Positions 16,833 to 25,530 of a DNA stretch of 64,000 bases are shown one piece after another (the stretch's first letter is position 1; each line of letters starts with the position of its first letter). Under the pieces are notes generated by a model. The model had not been told where the DNA came from. It did not search any database and worked only from the letters and a program-made list of their open reading frames with translations. The stretch lies in assembly GCA_025934485.1 (NCBI GenBank), contig JAICXX010000011.1, positions 1 through 64,000 of the forward strand, written 5' to 3'. The translations under genes and the position numbers were made by a program. Origin of the DNA: Chitinophagaceae bacterium (lineage in GTDB: Bacteria; Bacteroidota; Bacteroidia; Chitinophagales; Chitinophagaceae).

Positions 16833-19058
16833 TTATTTTGGAATGTTCTTTAGGGTGATCAATATGACGCCGTCACGGCCTTTTTCGCCATAAATGGCTT
16901 TTGCAGCTTCGGGTTTGAGAACATTGATGGAGAGAATGGCATTGGGATCGAGTGTCGCCAGAACATCAGGGCTTGCTATCCGACCATCGATTATATATAA
17001 GGGATGCAGATCGCGGGACAACCGGGAGAACTGAAACAATGGGTTTTGACCGGATGCGGTAAGGATCGCGAGGACGCCGTTAGTCCCGGCCTTGCCAAAG
17101 ATGCGGATCGCCTGCTCGCCTGTTAAGAGGTCCTCGCTCGCGATACTTACGCCCATGAGCGAATCCCGCCAATCCCAACCGGCGGGTTTGGTCACGCCAT
17201 CGACGACCCAGAGGGCTTTGTCTTTATCGATCGGGATATCTTTCAGGGGAGCTGCAGCCATAACAATCGGTGTTTGCTTCAAGGTATCCCGACTATGCGG
17301 GACGGTATCGACAGGCGCAGGAACAATGGTGGGCGGAGGAGCGTTCCTGGATGGTGCGGGGACACAGTCAGGAAGTTTTCCGTAAAGCCGTTCGAAGGCC
17401 GGTCGTTCTTTTGGATTGGCGCTATTCATATCAAATACCCGGGGGTTGCCGGAGATTGGCACGACGATAACGCGACTATCGCCAGGGAAGACTATGGACC
17501 GGATGCCGGGCGTGGCGGTATGGAACTCTTTTTCGGCCTGCGCGGAGATGGCGGCCCAGCGGGAAAGATAATTGCTGCTTACGGGAGGGAGGTGAGCGGC
17601 CATTATAAAAAACTCAGGTCCATATTTACCGCCAATGTCCGTGACCGGAGGAGTCCCGGGATAGCCATAGCGCTCCACCGTGCCATCCGTATGGACGAGG
17701 ATCCACTGCTGTGCGTGCGGGCCAATATACCAAAGACTGATCTCGGGGTGGGCCTTTTGCATTGATTCCCGTACTTGTGCTACAATATCTACCACCTGCA
17801 CAGTTTTCAGCCTGCGTACCGCATCGGCATAGGAGGGGTCGACCGGCGGCTCTTCCATGGGCCGGAGTGAATAGATCCCGTTACCGGTATCGGATTGCAG
17901 GTGCACAAACCCAATATCGCACATGCCCTTGCTTTCCTTAACAGAAGTCCAGTTCCTATCGGTAATAGTACCGTCATACCCTGTTTTTGAATACTGGATA
18001 CTCACCCGGACCGAATCGCTGTTAATGGGGATCCTGAGCTTATAATACCCGCGGCTATCCGTGGTAGTTCGTATTCCTGTGTTCAGTTCCTTAACGGTCA
18101 CATTGGCAACGGGTTTTCGGCTGGGCGTGTTGATTACGATACCTGCGGCATTAACGAACAGGTCTTTTCGTGAATGAAAGGCGGGGAGACGGTCCCGGAA
18201 AGCTACGAGGAGAGTGGCCAGCAACGGCAGGATAAAGAGAAAACGCAGAAGATGGAGACGGGTGCTTTTCATTTTGTTCATCATGATTATACGTTTTTTC
18301 AGGGATGAGAAATTGAAATTATTGGCAATCCGGTAGCGGTTCTCACCGACTACCTTAAGCAGGTGATACTGGTAGTCTTTTTTGTCGCGGCCGGTTTCCA
18401 GCACGGCACGGTCGGCAATGAATTCCAGATTCTGCCGGATCGAATGGCGGATGAGCCAGGCAAAGGGATTGTACCAGTTGACGATGACCAGCAGCTCGCC
18501 GAAAAGGATGTCGAGGGTATGCCGTTGGCGGATGTGCACATATTCGTGGAGGATGATCTCCTCCCATTGGTTTTGGCTATGTTGGTCCGGGTTGATATAA
18601 ATGGCGTTGCCGAAAGAGAATGGCGCGATAGGATGTCCGACATGGAAAATACGGATGGGACCGTCCCCGATGAGCAGGGCCTTGCGGCGGATAGCGTAGA
18701 GAGAGCACCAACGAACGGCGAAGCGGATCAGCAGGAAAGAGGAGCCCAAGGCAAGAACAAGCAAAAGATAATTCCAAGGGTTCATTGCGGCGGGACCAAC
18801 AGCTGTAGGGAGTGCGGGATGGGCCGGCTCACCGATCACGGGGATATATTGAATGATCACCGGCTGGAGGGCCGGGTCCTCGCCGCGGATGGGGCCGATA
18901 TTGATAAAAGGTATCAAAAAGCAGAGAAGCGAATAGCCCATCAGGTACCATCGGTTCCAGTTATAAAAGGTCAGGCTACGCAGGACCAGCCTGTAAAATA
19001 GCCAGAGGATACCGAGCGAGCAAGAGAATTTGACGAGGTATAAGAGGATTGCAGGCAT
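16833..19058 (-). CDS. BlaR1-like M56 metallopeptidase with two C-terminal TonB-plug-like segments
   Basis: The 741-residue membrane protein has an N-terminal M56 domain: several transmembrane segments (about 3-25, 35-55, 95-118) and the zinc motif HEYVH at 171-175 with a downstream LEFIADRAVLE. Another hydrophobic stretch follows near 265-285. The outer part holds a carboxypeptidase-regulatory-like beta fold (ITPSRKPVANVTVKEL region) and two segments of the plug type, VVDGV...IRIFGKAGTNGVLAI and YIIDGRI...AIYGEKGRDGVILITL. M56 proteins cleave a BlaI-type repressor after sensing a signal. The partner repressor is 3 bp upstream. No beta-lactamase gene is near, so the signal is unknown. Confidence 0.9.
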   Translation of the reverse strand: MPAILLYLVKFSCSLGILWLFYRLVLRSLTFYNWNRWYLMGYSLLCFLIPFINIGPIRGEDPALQPVIIQYIPVIGEPAHPALPTAVGPAAMNPWNYLLLVLALGSSFLLIRFAVRWCSLYAIRRKALLIGDGPIRIFHVGHPIAPFSFGNAIYINPDQHSQNQWEEIILHEYVHIRQRHTLDILFGELLVIVNWYNPFAWLIRHSIRQNLEFIADRAVLETGRDKKDYQYHLLKVVGENRYRIANNFNFSSLKKRIIMMNKMKSTRLHLLRFLFILPLLATLLVAFRDRLPAFHSRKDLFVNAAGIVINTPSRKPVANVTVKELNTGIRTTTDSRGYYKLRIPINSDSVRVSIQYSKTGYDGTITDRNWTSVKESKGMCDIGFVHLQSDTGNGIYSLRPMEEPPVDPSYADAVRRLKTVQVVDIVAQVRESMQKAHPEISLWYIGPHAQQWILVHTDGTVERYGYPGTPPVTDIGGKYGPEFFIMAAHLPPVSSNYLSRWAAISAQAEKEFHTATPGIRSIVFPGDSRVIVVPISGNPRVFDMNSANPKERPAFERLYGKLPDCVPAPSRNAPPPTIVPAPVDTVPHSRDTLKQTPIVMAAAPLKDIPIDKDKALWVVDGVTKPAGWDWRDSLMGVSIASEDLLTGEQAIRIFGKAGTNGVLAILTASGQNPLFQFSRLSRDLHPLYIIDGRIASPDVLATLDPNAILSINVLKPEAAKAIYGEKGRDGVILITLKNIPK

Positions 19059-19061
19059 AGT

Positions 19062-19424
19062 TTATTCCTTTTTTCCTTCGATAAGGTCGATGAGCTCCTT
19101 AAGCTCTCCCGCGCTGAGCTTTTTTTCATCGATGAAGAAGTTGACGAGGGCTTTGTAGGAATCGTCGAAATAGTCTTTGACGAAGCCGCTCATGAATCTC
19201 TTTTTGTATTCGTCCTCGGAGATCCGGGGTTTATACAAATAGGCGTTGCCGATGAGCCGGCTGGACAGGTAACCTTTCTTTTCCAGGTTTTTGATCGTAG
19301 AGGCCAGCGTGGTATAAGGAGTGCCCGGCGCGGGCATATTTTCCAGGAAGAGTTTTACGCTCCCCTCCCCCGTTTTCCATACCGCCTGCATGGCTTCTTC
19401 TTCCTGGCGACTGAGTTTTTCCAT
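19062..19424 (-). CDS. BlaI/MecI/CopY-family transcriptional repressor
   Basis: The 120-residue winged-helix protein starts MEKLSRQEEEAMQAVWKTG, with YTTLASTIKNLEKKGYLSSR as the recognition-helix and wing region typical of BlaI. These repressors bind as dimers and are inactivated by proteolysis triggered by an M56 membrane partner, here encoded 3 bp downstream. Two palindromes right at and upstream of its start codon (19427-19461) are probable operators, implying autoregulation of the pair. Confidence 0.95.
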   Translation of the reverse strand: MEKLSRQEEEAMQAVWKTGEGSVKLFLENMPAPGTPYTTLASTIKNLEKKGYLSSRLIGNAYLYKPRISEDEYKKRFMSGFVKDYFDDSYKALVNFFIDEKKLSAGELKELIDLIEGKKE

Positions 19425-19426
19425 GA

Positions 19427-19461
19427 TTACGAAGTTTTCGTAAAGCTACGAAAATTTCGTA
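19427..19461. promoter_or_regulatory. Two BlaI-type operator palindromes
   Basis: TTACGAAGTTTTCGTAA (19427-19443; 7-bp arms, 3-bp spacer) and TACGAAAATTTCGTA (19447-19461; 7-bp arms, 1-bp centre) share the half-site TACGAA. They begin 3 bp upstream of the repressor ATG, with centres 19 bp apart (about two helical turns), which suits cooperative dimer binding. Confidence 0.85.
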
Positions 19462-19575
19462 ATAAACAAATAAAACGTTCTCTTTTTCGTTAAACCTTAA
19501 CGGACGGTGTGCCGCAATCCGTTACTTTTACACCCGATTTACGTCGTAATCCCATTTTTGTCTGAAACTTTTAAG

Positions 19576-20124
19576 ATGAAGCACGCATTTCTGGCCTTGA
19601 TTGCCTTTGCTTTTTGTTATACCGTTTCCGCCCAGTCCAAGCTTCCCAATCAGCCCGCCACTGATCCGGCCAATGCGCAGGCGCCGTTCATGCGATTTCC
19701 GACGATCCCACCTTTCAAGCTCCTGGCATTGGACAGCAGCACTTATTTGACCCCGGCAGATCTGAAGAAAAATCGCAAGACCATTGTCATGTATTTTAGT
19801 CCGGATTGTGAGCATTGTAAGCACCAGACGGAAGCTTTTTTGGCCGATTGGGACAACTTCAAGGACATCAATATCGTGATGGCCACCTATCAGCCTTTCG
19901 AAGAGATGAAGGAGTTCAATACACATTACAAGATGTATGAGCATTCGAATGTGAAGATCGGCCGGGATGAAAAATTCGTTCTGCCTCCTTTCTACAAAAT
20001 ACACAGCCTGCCTTATCTCGCCCTTTATGATAAAAAGGGTAACCTCATCACCACCTTCGAAGGAACCCAAAAGACAGAATTGATCTTGAATGCCCTCAAC
20101 GAAAAGGCACTAGCTAGTCATTAA
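19576..20124 (+). CDS. Secreted thioredoxin-like protein
   Basis: Starting at the ATG at 19576 the 182-residue product has a signal peptide (MKHAFLALIAFAFCYTVSAQ) and a thioredoxin fold with the redox pair CEHC in YFSPDCEHCKHQTEAF and a cis-Pro-type loop near HSLPYLALYDKKG. The first in-frame ATG, at 19507, would bury the signal peptide and is unlikely. Periplasmic TlpA-like proteins of this type reduce disulfides or act as thiol-disulfide oxidoreductases; the substrate is unknown. It lies 24 bp upstream of mdh. Confidence 0.88.
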   Translation: MKHAFLALIAFAFCYTVSAQSKLPNQPATDPANAQAPFMRFPTIPPFKLLALDSSTYLTPADLKKNRKTIVMYFSPDCEHCKHQTEAFLADWDNFKDINIVMATYQPFEEMKEFNTHYKMYEHSNVKIGRDEKFVLPPFYKIHSLPYLALYDKKGNLITTFEGTQKTELILNALNEKALASH

Positions 20125-20148
20125 TTTTATCACTCAAATATTTAACAG

Positions 20149-21078
20149 ATGAAAGTTACGGTTGTAGGCGCCGGCGCGGTAGGCGCCACCTGTGCCGACA
20201 ATATTGCCCGTGCAGCATTGGCCGAAGAGTTAGTTCTTTTAGACATCAAGGAAGGTCTAGCCGAAGGTAAGGCCCAGGACATGATGCAGACGGCGGCCCT
20301 GTTAGGATTCGACACCCGGATCACCGGCAGCACCAATGATTATTTCAAGACAGCGGGTAGTGATGTAGTTGTTATTACCTCGGGGCTTCCCCGCAAGCCC
20401 GGTATGACACGTGAAGAGCTTATCGGCACCAATGCCGGGATTGTACGTGGCGTGGCCGAGAACATCCTGAAACATTCCCCCAATGCGATATTGATCATCA
20501 TCAGCAATCCCATGGATACGATGACCTATCTGGCGCTGACCGCAACCGGTCTACCCAAGAACCGGATCATCGGGATGGGGGGGACGCTGGATAGTGCCCG
20601 GTTCAAATATCAGCTGAGCCAGCATCTGGGTTGCAGTGCCGGCGATCTGAATGCCGTTGTCGTAGGTGGTCATGGCGATACGACCATGATCCCGCTGATC
20701 CGGCTGGCGACCTGGAACAGTGTTCCGGTAACGAAGTTCCTGAGCGAAGAAAAACAGAAGCAGATCGTTGCGGACACGATGGTTGGCGGTGCTACGCTTA
20801 CCAAGCTCATAGGCACCAGTGCCTGGTATGCTCCGGGAGCAGCCGGTGCCGCGCTGGTAGAGAGCATTGTGCGGGACGAGAAGAAATTGTTCACCTGTTG
20901 CGTGTCGCTGAATGGGGAATACGGCCAGAAGGATATCTGTCTGGGTGTGCCGGTTGTCATCGGCCGCAATGGCTGGGAGAAGATCCTCGATTTCGGTTTG
21001 AATGCCGAAGAGCAGCTGTTGTTCAACAAGAGCGCCGATGCCGTCCGGAATATGAACGATGTGTTGAAGACGTTGTAA
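20149..21078 (+). CDS. mdh: Malate dehydrogenase
   Basis: The 309-residue enzyme interconverts malate and oxaloacetate with NAD in the TCA cycle. It has the NAD loop GAGAVGATCADNIA (7-20), the substrate-loop arginines in GLPRKPGMTREEL and catalytic His175 in VVGGHGDTTMIP, in the LDH-like malate dehydrogenase subfamily. A textbook terminator follows 13 bp after the stop codon. Confidence 0.97.
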   Translation: MKVTVVGAGAVGATCADNIARAALAEELVLLDIKEGLAEGKAQDMMQTAALLGFDTRITGSTNDYFKTAGSDVVVITSGLPRKPGMTREELIGTNAGIVRGVAENILKHSPNAILIIISNPMDTMTYLALTATGLPKNRIIGMGGTLDSARFKYQLSQHLGCSAGDLNAVVVGGHGDTTMIPLIRLATWNSVPVTKFLSEEKQKQIVADTMVGGATLTKLIGTSAWYAPGAAGAALVESIVRDEKKLFTCCVSLNGEYGQKDICLGVPVVIGRNGWEKILDFGLNAEEQLLFNKSADAVRNMNDVLKTL

Positions 21079-21091
21079 GGTTCAAAATCTC

Positions 21092-21121
21092 AAAAAACGC
21101 CCCGCATGGGGCGTTTTTTTT
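21092..21121 (+). terminator. Intrinsic terminator after mdh (bidirectional)
   Basis: AAAAAACGCCCC, loop GCAT, GGGGCGTTTTTT: a GC core flanked by A and T runs, so it can work on both strands. It ends at the stop codon of the convergent glycosyltransferase gene. Confidence 0.95.
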
Positions 21122-22127
21122 ATATAATGATCTTGTCGACAGGTTGTTGTTCCATGCATTTGAAGTGGCCTTTGGGGCATTTATCATAGCCGATCTTGGA
21201 GCAGGGCCGGCAGGACAGGCCTTTGATCTCCATGACCTGGTAGGGCAAGTCCCCGAAAAGCCGCTGGGAGCCCAGGCTGTAATTGAACAGGTAATTTTCT
21301 CCATAATAGGGATACATGCCAAATTCTGGCACGGTGTTGCCCCAGATGGAGATAATGGGCCGCTTGAACGCCGCGGCGATGTGCATGAGGCCGGTGTCAT
21401 GGGTGACGATCATCTTCGCCTGGCGAACCAGGGCCGCGGATTCATTGAGCTTGAACTGACCGCAGGCATTGTAGATCTTTATCGGATCGATGGCCGCGAG
21501 CTTTTTGGCTGTTTCGGCATCTTCCGGCCCTCCGAGCAGGATCAGCGGATGGCGGGCTTCTTTGCAAATGGTCTCGAGCTTGTGTAGCGGAAGTCGTTTG
21601 GTGGCATGTGCAGCGCCGATCACGAGGCCGATATAGCCCGCTTGATGAGAGGTAGGAATATCCGTTGGCTGAAGCTCTTCGTCAGCGGGAATAAAATAAT
21701 CGAGACCTGCACCGTCGTTGGCGATGTTGAATGCTTTTAGCGTATCGAGGTAGCGGTCGACGATATGCCGGTCCGGGAGCTTATTGATCTTGAAATTGGT
21801 GAGGAGCCATTTTTCGATATTGAGCTTGTCGAAGCTGAAGGCTTGCTTTTTCAGACCGCGTTTGACCTTCCAGGTCCGAAGGTTATGGTGCAGGTCGATG
21901 ACATAGTCGAAGTCTTCTTTTTTCAGCTCCCCGATAAGCTCGTCGAGGTTGTCTTTTAGTGTATGGATGCGATCGACATAGGGATTGGCTTTCAGGATGG
22001 GCTGGAAGGAGGCTTTTGTGAGATAGTGCACCTTGGCAGTGACGAGCTGTTTTTTGAGACAGCGGATCACGGGCGTCGTCAGGACGATGTCGCCTATGGA
22101 GCTAAAGCGTATGATGAGAAATTTCAT
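21120..22127 (-). CDS. Glycosyltransferase family 9 (heptosyltransferase-like)
   Basis: The 335-residue cytoplasmic enzyme begins MKFLIIRFSSIGDIVLTTPVI, the GT9 hallmark, and has the GT-B nucleotide-sugar region VTHDTGLMHIAAAFKRPIISIWG. GT9 enzymes add heptose or related sugars to the LPS inner core. The C-terminus carries a Cys cluster (LSCRPCSKIGYDKCPKGHFKCM) seen in Bacteroidota members. It is the last gene of a tight operon, 7 bp after an MFS gene. Confidence 0.93.
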   Translation of the reverse strand: MKFLIIRFSSIGDIVLTTPVIRCLKKQLVTAKVHYLTKASFQPILKANPYVDRIHTLKDNLDELIGELKKEDFDYVIDLHHNLRTWKVKRGLKKQAFSFDKLNIEKWLLTNFKINKLPDRHIVDRYLDTLKAFNIANDGAGLDYFIPADEELQPTDIPTSHQAGYIGLVIGAAHATKRLPLHKLETICKEARHPLILLGGPEDAETAKKLAAIDPIKIYNACGQFKLNESAALVRQAKMIVTHDTGLMHIAAAFKRPIISIWGNTVPEFGMYPYYGENYLFNYSLGSQRLFGDLPYQVMEIKGLSCRPCSKIGYDKCPKGHFKCMEQQPVDKIII

Positions 22128-22134
22128 TTGTTTA

Positions 22135-23364
22135 TTATGCCTCGATATAGTTCAATTCTTTGCCGTAGGTTTCTTCGGTCAGTGCAAGGGCGAGGAAGGC
22201 GATCGCAAATACGATGATGCCGGTGACCCAGCCGGCTTTGAAATAGCCTTGCGACGGGATCAGGGAATTGAACAGCAGCGCCACCAATGCCAGCGAGCCG
22301 CGCGCCATGTTAGGTACGGTAGTAGCGACGGTAGCGCGGATATTGGTGCCAAACTGTTCGGCGGCCATGGTCACGAACATGGCCCAGAAACCGGTGCCGA
22401 AGCCAAGGATCGCGCAGACCCAATAGACGGTGCTGCCCGCGGCATCCTGGAGGTTGAAGAACCAGACGACCCCGATGACCGTGATGATATTAAAGATCCA
22501 CAAAGAGGCTTTTCGGCTTTTTAACCATTGGCTTATGAAGCCGATGAGGACATCGCCCACCGAGATGGCGACATAGGCAACCATGATCCCTTTGCCTGGG
22601 TCGATGGGATCCCGGACCTTCATGATGCTGGCGAATTTGTTGGAGAAGGTGATGAGGATGCCGATCACAAACCAATTGGGCAACGCGATGAGGATGGCCG
22701 TGCTATATTTCTTAAATCGTTTGCCGTTTGTGAACAGCGTGATAAACGCGCCTTTGCGAACGGCTTTGTCTTCGATGCTCTTATACATGCCGGATTCGAG
22801 GATGCCTATGCGCAGGAATAGGAGCAGGAAGCCGAGTGCGCCGCCGATAAAATAACAGGTGCGCCACCCTTCGGGGCTGGAGCCAAACCGGACCTTTATA
22901 AAATAGGCGAATACCGCGCCGCTCAGACCGATGCCGGCGACGAGGGAGGTGGCCAGGCCGCGTTTTTCTTTGGGCATGATCTCGCTGACGAGGGTGATGC
23001 CGGCACCTAGTTCCCCGGCGAGGCCGAGACCGGTAAGGAAGCGGACGATAGTATATTGTGTGACGTTGTGCACGAAACCATTGGCGATGCTGCCGAGGGA
23101 ATAGAGGATGATGGAGGCGAAGAGGACTTTCAGCCGGCCCTTTTTATCGCCCAGGATGCCCCAGATGATGCCACCCAGGAGCAAGCCGATCATCTGGATA
23201 TTGAGGATATTGGTCCTATCGACGGCCTCCTGGCTGAGGCCGAGGGATTTGAGACTCGGGATGCGGATGATGCTGAACAGCAGGAGATCGTATACGTCGA
23301 CGAAATAGCCTAGCGCACCGACGATCACGGCCAGGTTAAAAAGAGACGGGGATTTTTTCTCCAT
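22135..23364 (-). CDS. MFS transporter, metabolite:H+ symporter type
   Basis: The 409-residue protein has about twelve transmembrane helices and the MFS loop motif GILGDKKGRLKVLF between helices 2 and 3, repeated weakly in the second half. The RFLTGLGLAGELGAGITLVSEIMPKEKRG stretch resembles the sialate/shikimate/benzoate-type metabolite:H+ symporters. The substrate cannot be read from sequence. It is 7 bp from genes on both sides in the operon. Confidence 0.9.
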   Translation of the reverse strand: MEKKSPSLFNLAVIVGALGYFVDVYDLLLFSIIRIPSLKSLGLSQEAVDRTNILNIQMIGLLLGGIIWGILGDKKGRLKVLFASIILYSLGSIANGFVHNVTQYTIVRFLTGLGLAGELGAGITLVSEIMPKEKRGLATSLVAGIGLSGAVFAYFIKVRFGSSPEGWRTCYFIGGALGFLLLFLRIGILESGMYKSIEDKAVRKGAFITLFTNGKRFKKYSTAILIALPNWFVIGILITFSNKFASIMKVRDPIDPGKGIMVAYVAISVGDVLIGFISQWLKSRKASLWIFNIITVIGVVWFFNLQDAAGSTVYWVCAILGFGTGFWAMFVTMAAEQFGTNIRATVATTVPNMARGSLALVALLFNSLIPSQGYFKAGWVTGIIVFAIAFLALALTEETYGKELNYIEA

Positions 23365-23371
23365 ATTGGGC

Positions 23372-24076
23372 TTATGCTTTTTTATAGGGGTCTTCGATGC
23401 CGCTGGTATCTTTTTTCCCGAAAAAGAGTTTGTAGAGGACCGGCGCGGTGGTGATGACGACGATACCGATGACGATGATCTCGAGATGTTTTTTGAGGTC
23501 GAAGTTGAATTTCATCAGAATGATCTTCTGCAGATAGTGACCGGCGAAGAGCATGGCGAAGACCCAGGCAATACTGCCGATGAAATTGTACAGCCAGAAT
23601 TTCTTTTTGTCCATGGCCACGATACCGGCGATGATGGGGGCAAAGGTACGCACGATGGGTAGAAAGCGGGCGAAGATAATCGCTTCACCGCCGTGTTTAT
23701 CATAGAACTCTTTGGCCTGGAAGAGATGTTTTTTCTTGAAGAGCAAGTTGTCTTTCCGATGGAAAAGAAAAGGACCGCTTTTATGGCCGAACCAATAACC
23801 TGCCGCGTTGCCGAGGATACCGCAGACGGAGATCAACAGCCATAGGACGACGAGGTCGAGGAAATCGCTGCCGGTGCTATGGCCGAAAAGGCTGGCTACG
23901 AGGCTTTGGTTGTAGATGCCTGCTACGAAAAGCAGGCTATCTCCGGGGAGAAAGAATCCGACCATGAGGCCGGTTTCGGCGAATACAATAAAGAGCAGAA
24001 CCCATAACCCACCGTTATTGATATAGAATTCGGGGTTGAGCAGGTCGTGAAAGGAGATCGTTAAGAGTTCAAACAT
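23372..24076 (-). CDS. DedA-family membrane protein
   Basis: This 234-residue protein has the DedA (SNARE-associated) signature: GFFLPGDSLLFVAG near the N-terminus and FARFLPIVRTFAPIIAG in the middle, with four to six membrane segments. DedA proteins are implicated in phospholipid flipping, undecaprenyl phosphate recycling and membrane potential. It overlaps no neighbour and is spaced 7-8 bp on either side. Confidence 0.95.
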   Translation of the reverse strand: MFELLTISFHDLLNPEFYINNGGLWVLLFIVFAETGLMVGFFLPGDSLLFVAGIYNQSLVASLFGHSTGSDFLDLVVLWLLISVCGILGNAAGYWFGHKSGPFLFHRKDNLLFKKKHLFQAKEFYDKHGGEAIIFARFLPIVRTFAPIIAGIVAMDKKKFWLYNFIGSIAWVFAMLFAGHYLQKIILMKFNFDLKKHLEIIVIGIVVITTAPVLYKLFFGKKDTSGIEDPYKKA

Positions 24077-24084
24077 AAGTTAGG

Positions 24085-25332
24085 TCATTTAATATGGATG
24101 GCGGGTTGTTCCAATCCTTTTTCCCATTTACTAACGACAGCGGCGGCTATACTATTACCCAGGACGTTGGTGGCGCTCCGCGCCATGTCCAGTATCTGGT
24201 CGATCCCCAGCAAAAGTAGCAGCCCTTCCTGCGGAATATTGTACATGGACAGGGTGCCTGCGATTACGACCAGCGCAGCGCGCGGGACGCCGGCGACGCC
24301 TTTGCTGGTCAGCATCAGCGTCAGCAGCATGGAGATCTCCTGGCCGAGTGTCAGGGGAATGCCATAGGCTTGGGCGATGAACAGCGAGGCAAAGGTCATA
24401 TAAAGCATGCTACCGTCGAGGTTAAAAGAATAACCCAGGGGCAGCACGAAGCTTACGATGCGCGGGGAACAGCCGAAGTTCTCCAGTTCCACCACCAGCC
24501 GGGGAAAGGCGGCTTCCGAGCTGGCGGTACTGAAAGCCAGCAGGATCATATCCTTTACGGTGAGCACCAGGTCGAGGACCCGTCGGCCGATGATCGGAGC
24601 GGCAGCGAGGATCAGAATGAGCCACAGGCCGAGAACGGTGAGATAGAAGCTGAAAATGAATTTTCCATAGGTGAGCATCAACTCAGGACCTTTTGTCGCG
24701 ACGACGGCGGCGATGGCGGCCATAGCGGCTACAGGAGCCAGGTACATCACATACCCGGTGACTCGGAGGATAACGTTCGCTATCGCGTCGAGCGCTTTGA
24801 TGACGATCTTACCCTGCTCGCCGATGGAGGCCGTGGCGATGCCGAAGAAGATGGCGAACACCACAATCTGCAGGATCTGGTTTTGGGCCATCGCCTCGAA
24901 GATGCTTTGCGGGACGATATGGAGGAAGAATCCTTTGAAGCTCAGCGTGGAGGTATCGATGCCGGTGGTCGCATTGCCCGCTGGCAGCGGAAGGTTGAGC
25001 TCATTTCCCAGGTTCAGGCTGTTCATGATGATCAGCCCCAGGAAAAGCGACGCGAGGGAGGCGCACATGAACCAAAGGAGGGTTTTGCCGCCGATGCGGC
25101 CCACGGAGCGGACGTCGCCCAGTTTAGCGATGCCTACCACCAGGGTGGTGAAGATCAAGGGGGCGATGACCATTTTTATCAACCGCAGAAAAATGTCGGT
25201 GGTGATCACGCTCATATAGCCGGAGAAGGCGTCGATCTGGGTTGGGCTGCCATTATAATGCACCCATAGACCCAGCGACACCCCTGCCACCATGGCGATC
25301 ATGATCCATCCGGTGAGGCTGATTTTAAGCAT
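24085..25332 (-). CDS. Dicarboxylate/amino acid:cation symporter (DAACS family)
   Basis: I choose the ATG at 25332 (MLKISLTGWIMIAMVAG); 15 further codons upstream are possible. The 415-residue carrier has eight membrane helices and two re-entrant loops, with STASSEAAFPRLV and LPLGYSFNLDGSMLYM as the signature segments. The SSEAAFPR form is closer to C4-dicarboxylate carriers (DctA) than to glutamate carriers, so succinate, fumarate or malate uptake is my best guess. It is the first gene of the four-gene operon. Confidence 0.92.
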   Translation of the reverse strand: MLKISLTGWIMIAMVAGVSLGLWVHYNGSPTQIDAFSGYMSVITTDIFLRLIKMVIAPLIFTTLVVGIAKLGDVRSVGRIGGKTLLWFMCASLASLFLGLIIMNSLNLGNELNLPLPAGNATTGIDTSTLSFKGFFLHIVPQSIFEAMAQNQILQIVVFAIFFGIATASIGEQGKIVIKALDAIANVILRVTGYVMYLAPVAAMAAIAAVVATKGPELMLTYGKFIFSFYLTVLGLWLILILAAAPIIGRRVLDLVLTVKDMILLAFSTASSEAAFPRLVVELENFGCSPRIVSFVLPLGYSFNLDGSMLYMTFASLFIAQAYGIPLTLGQEISMLLTLMLTSKGVAGVPRAALVVIAGTLSMYNIPQEGLLLLLGIDQILDMARSATNVLGNSIAAAVVSKWEKGLEQPAIHIK

Positions 25333-25530
25333 ATCCGCTTGTCTGAAAGCCGGTTTGGCTCGCGTTTGACCATGCAAACAATCGAAAAATATTGATTTGA
25401 CAAAACTTTACCCTCAAAATTCCGATGGGTGTCCAAGATTCGAAGTACGAGTATTAAATATTTGTTTATTTTCGACCCTAGTCGCACACACAACTTATTA
25501 CCATCTAATTATTATCAAAACAAGCTTGTT

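Noticed and set aside
16833-19424. Beta-lactam resistance regulon
   Set aside because: BlaI/M56 pairs are common in Bacteroidota without any beta-lactamase; none is present, and the M56 sensor lacks a penicillin-binding domain.
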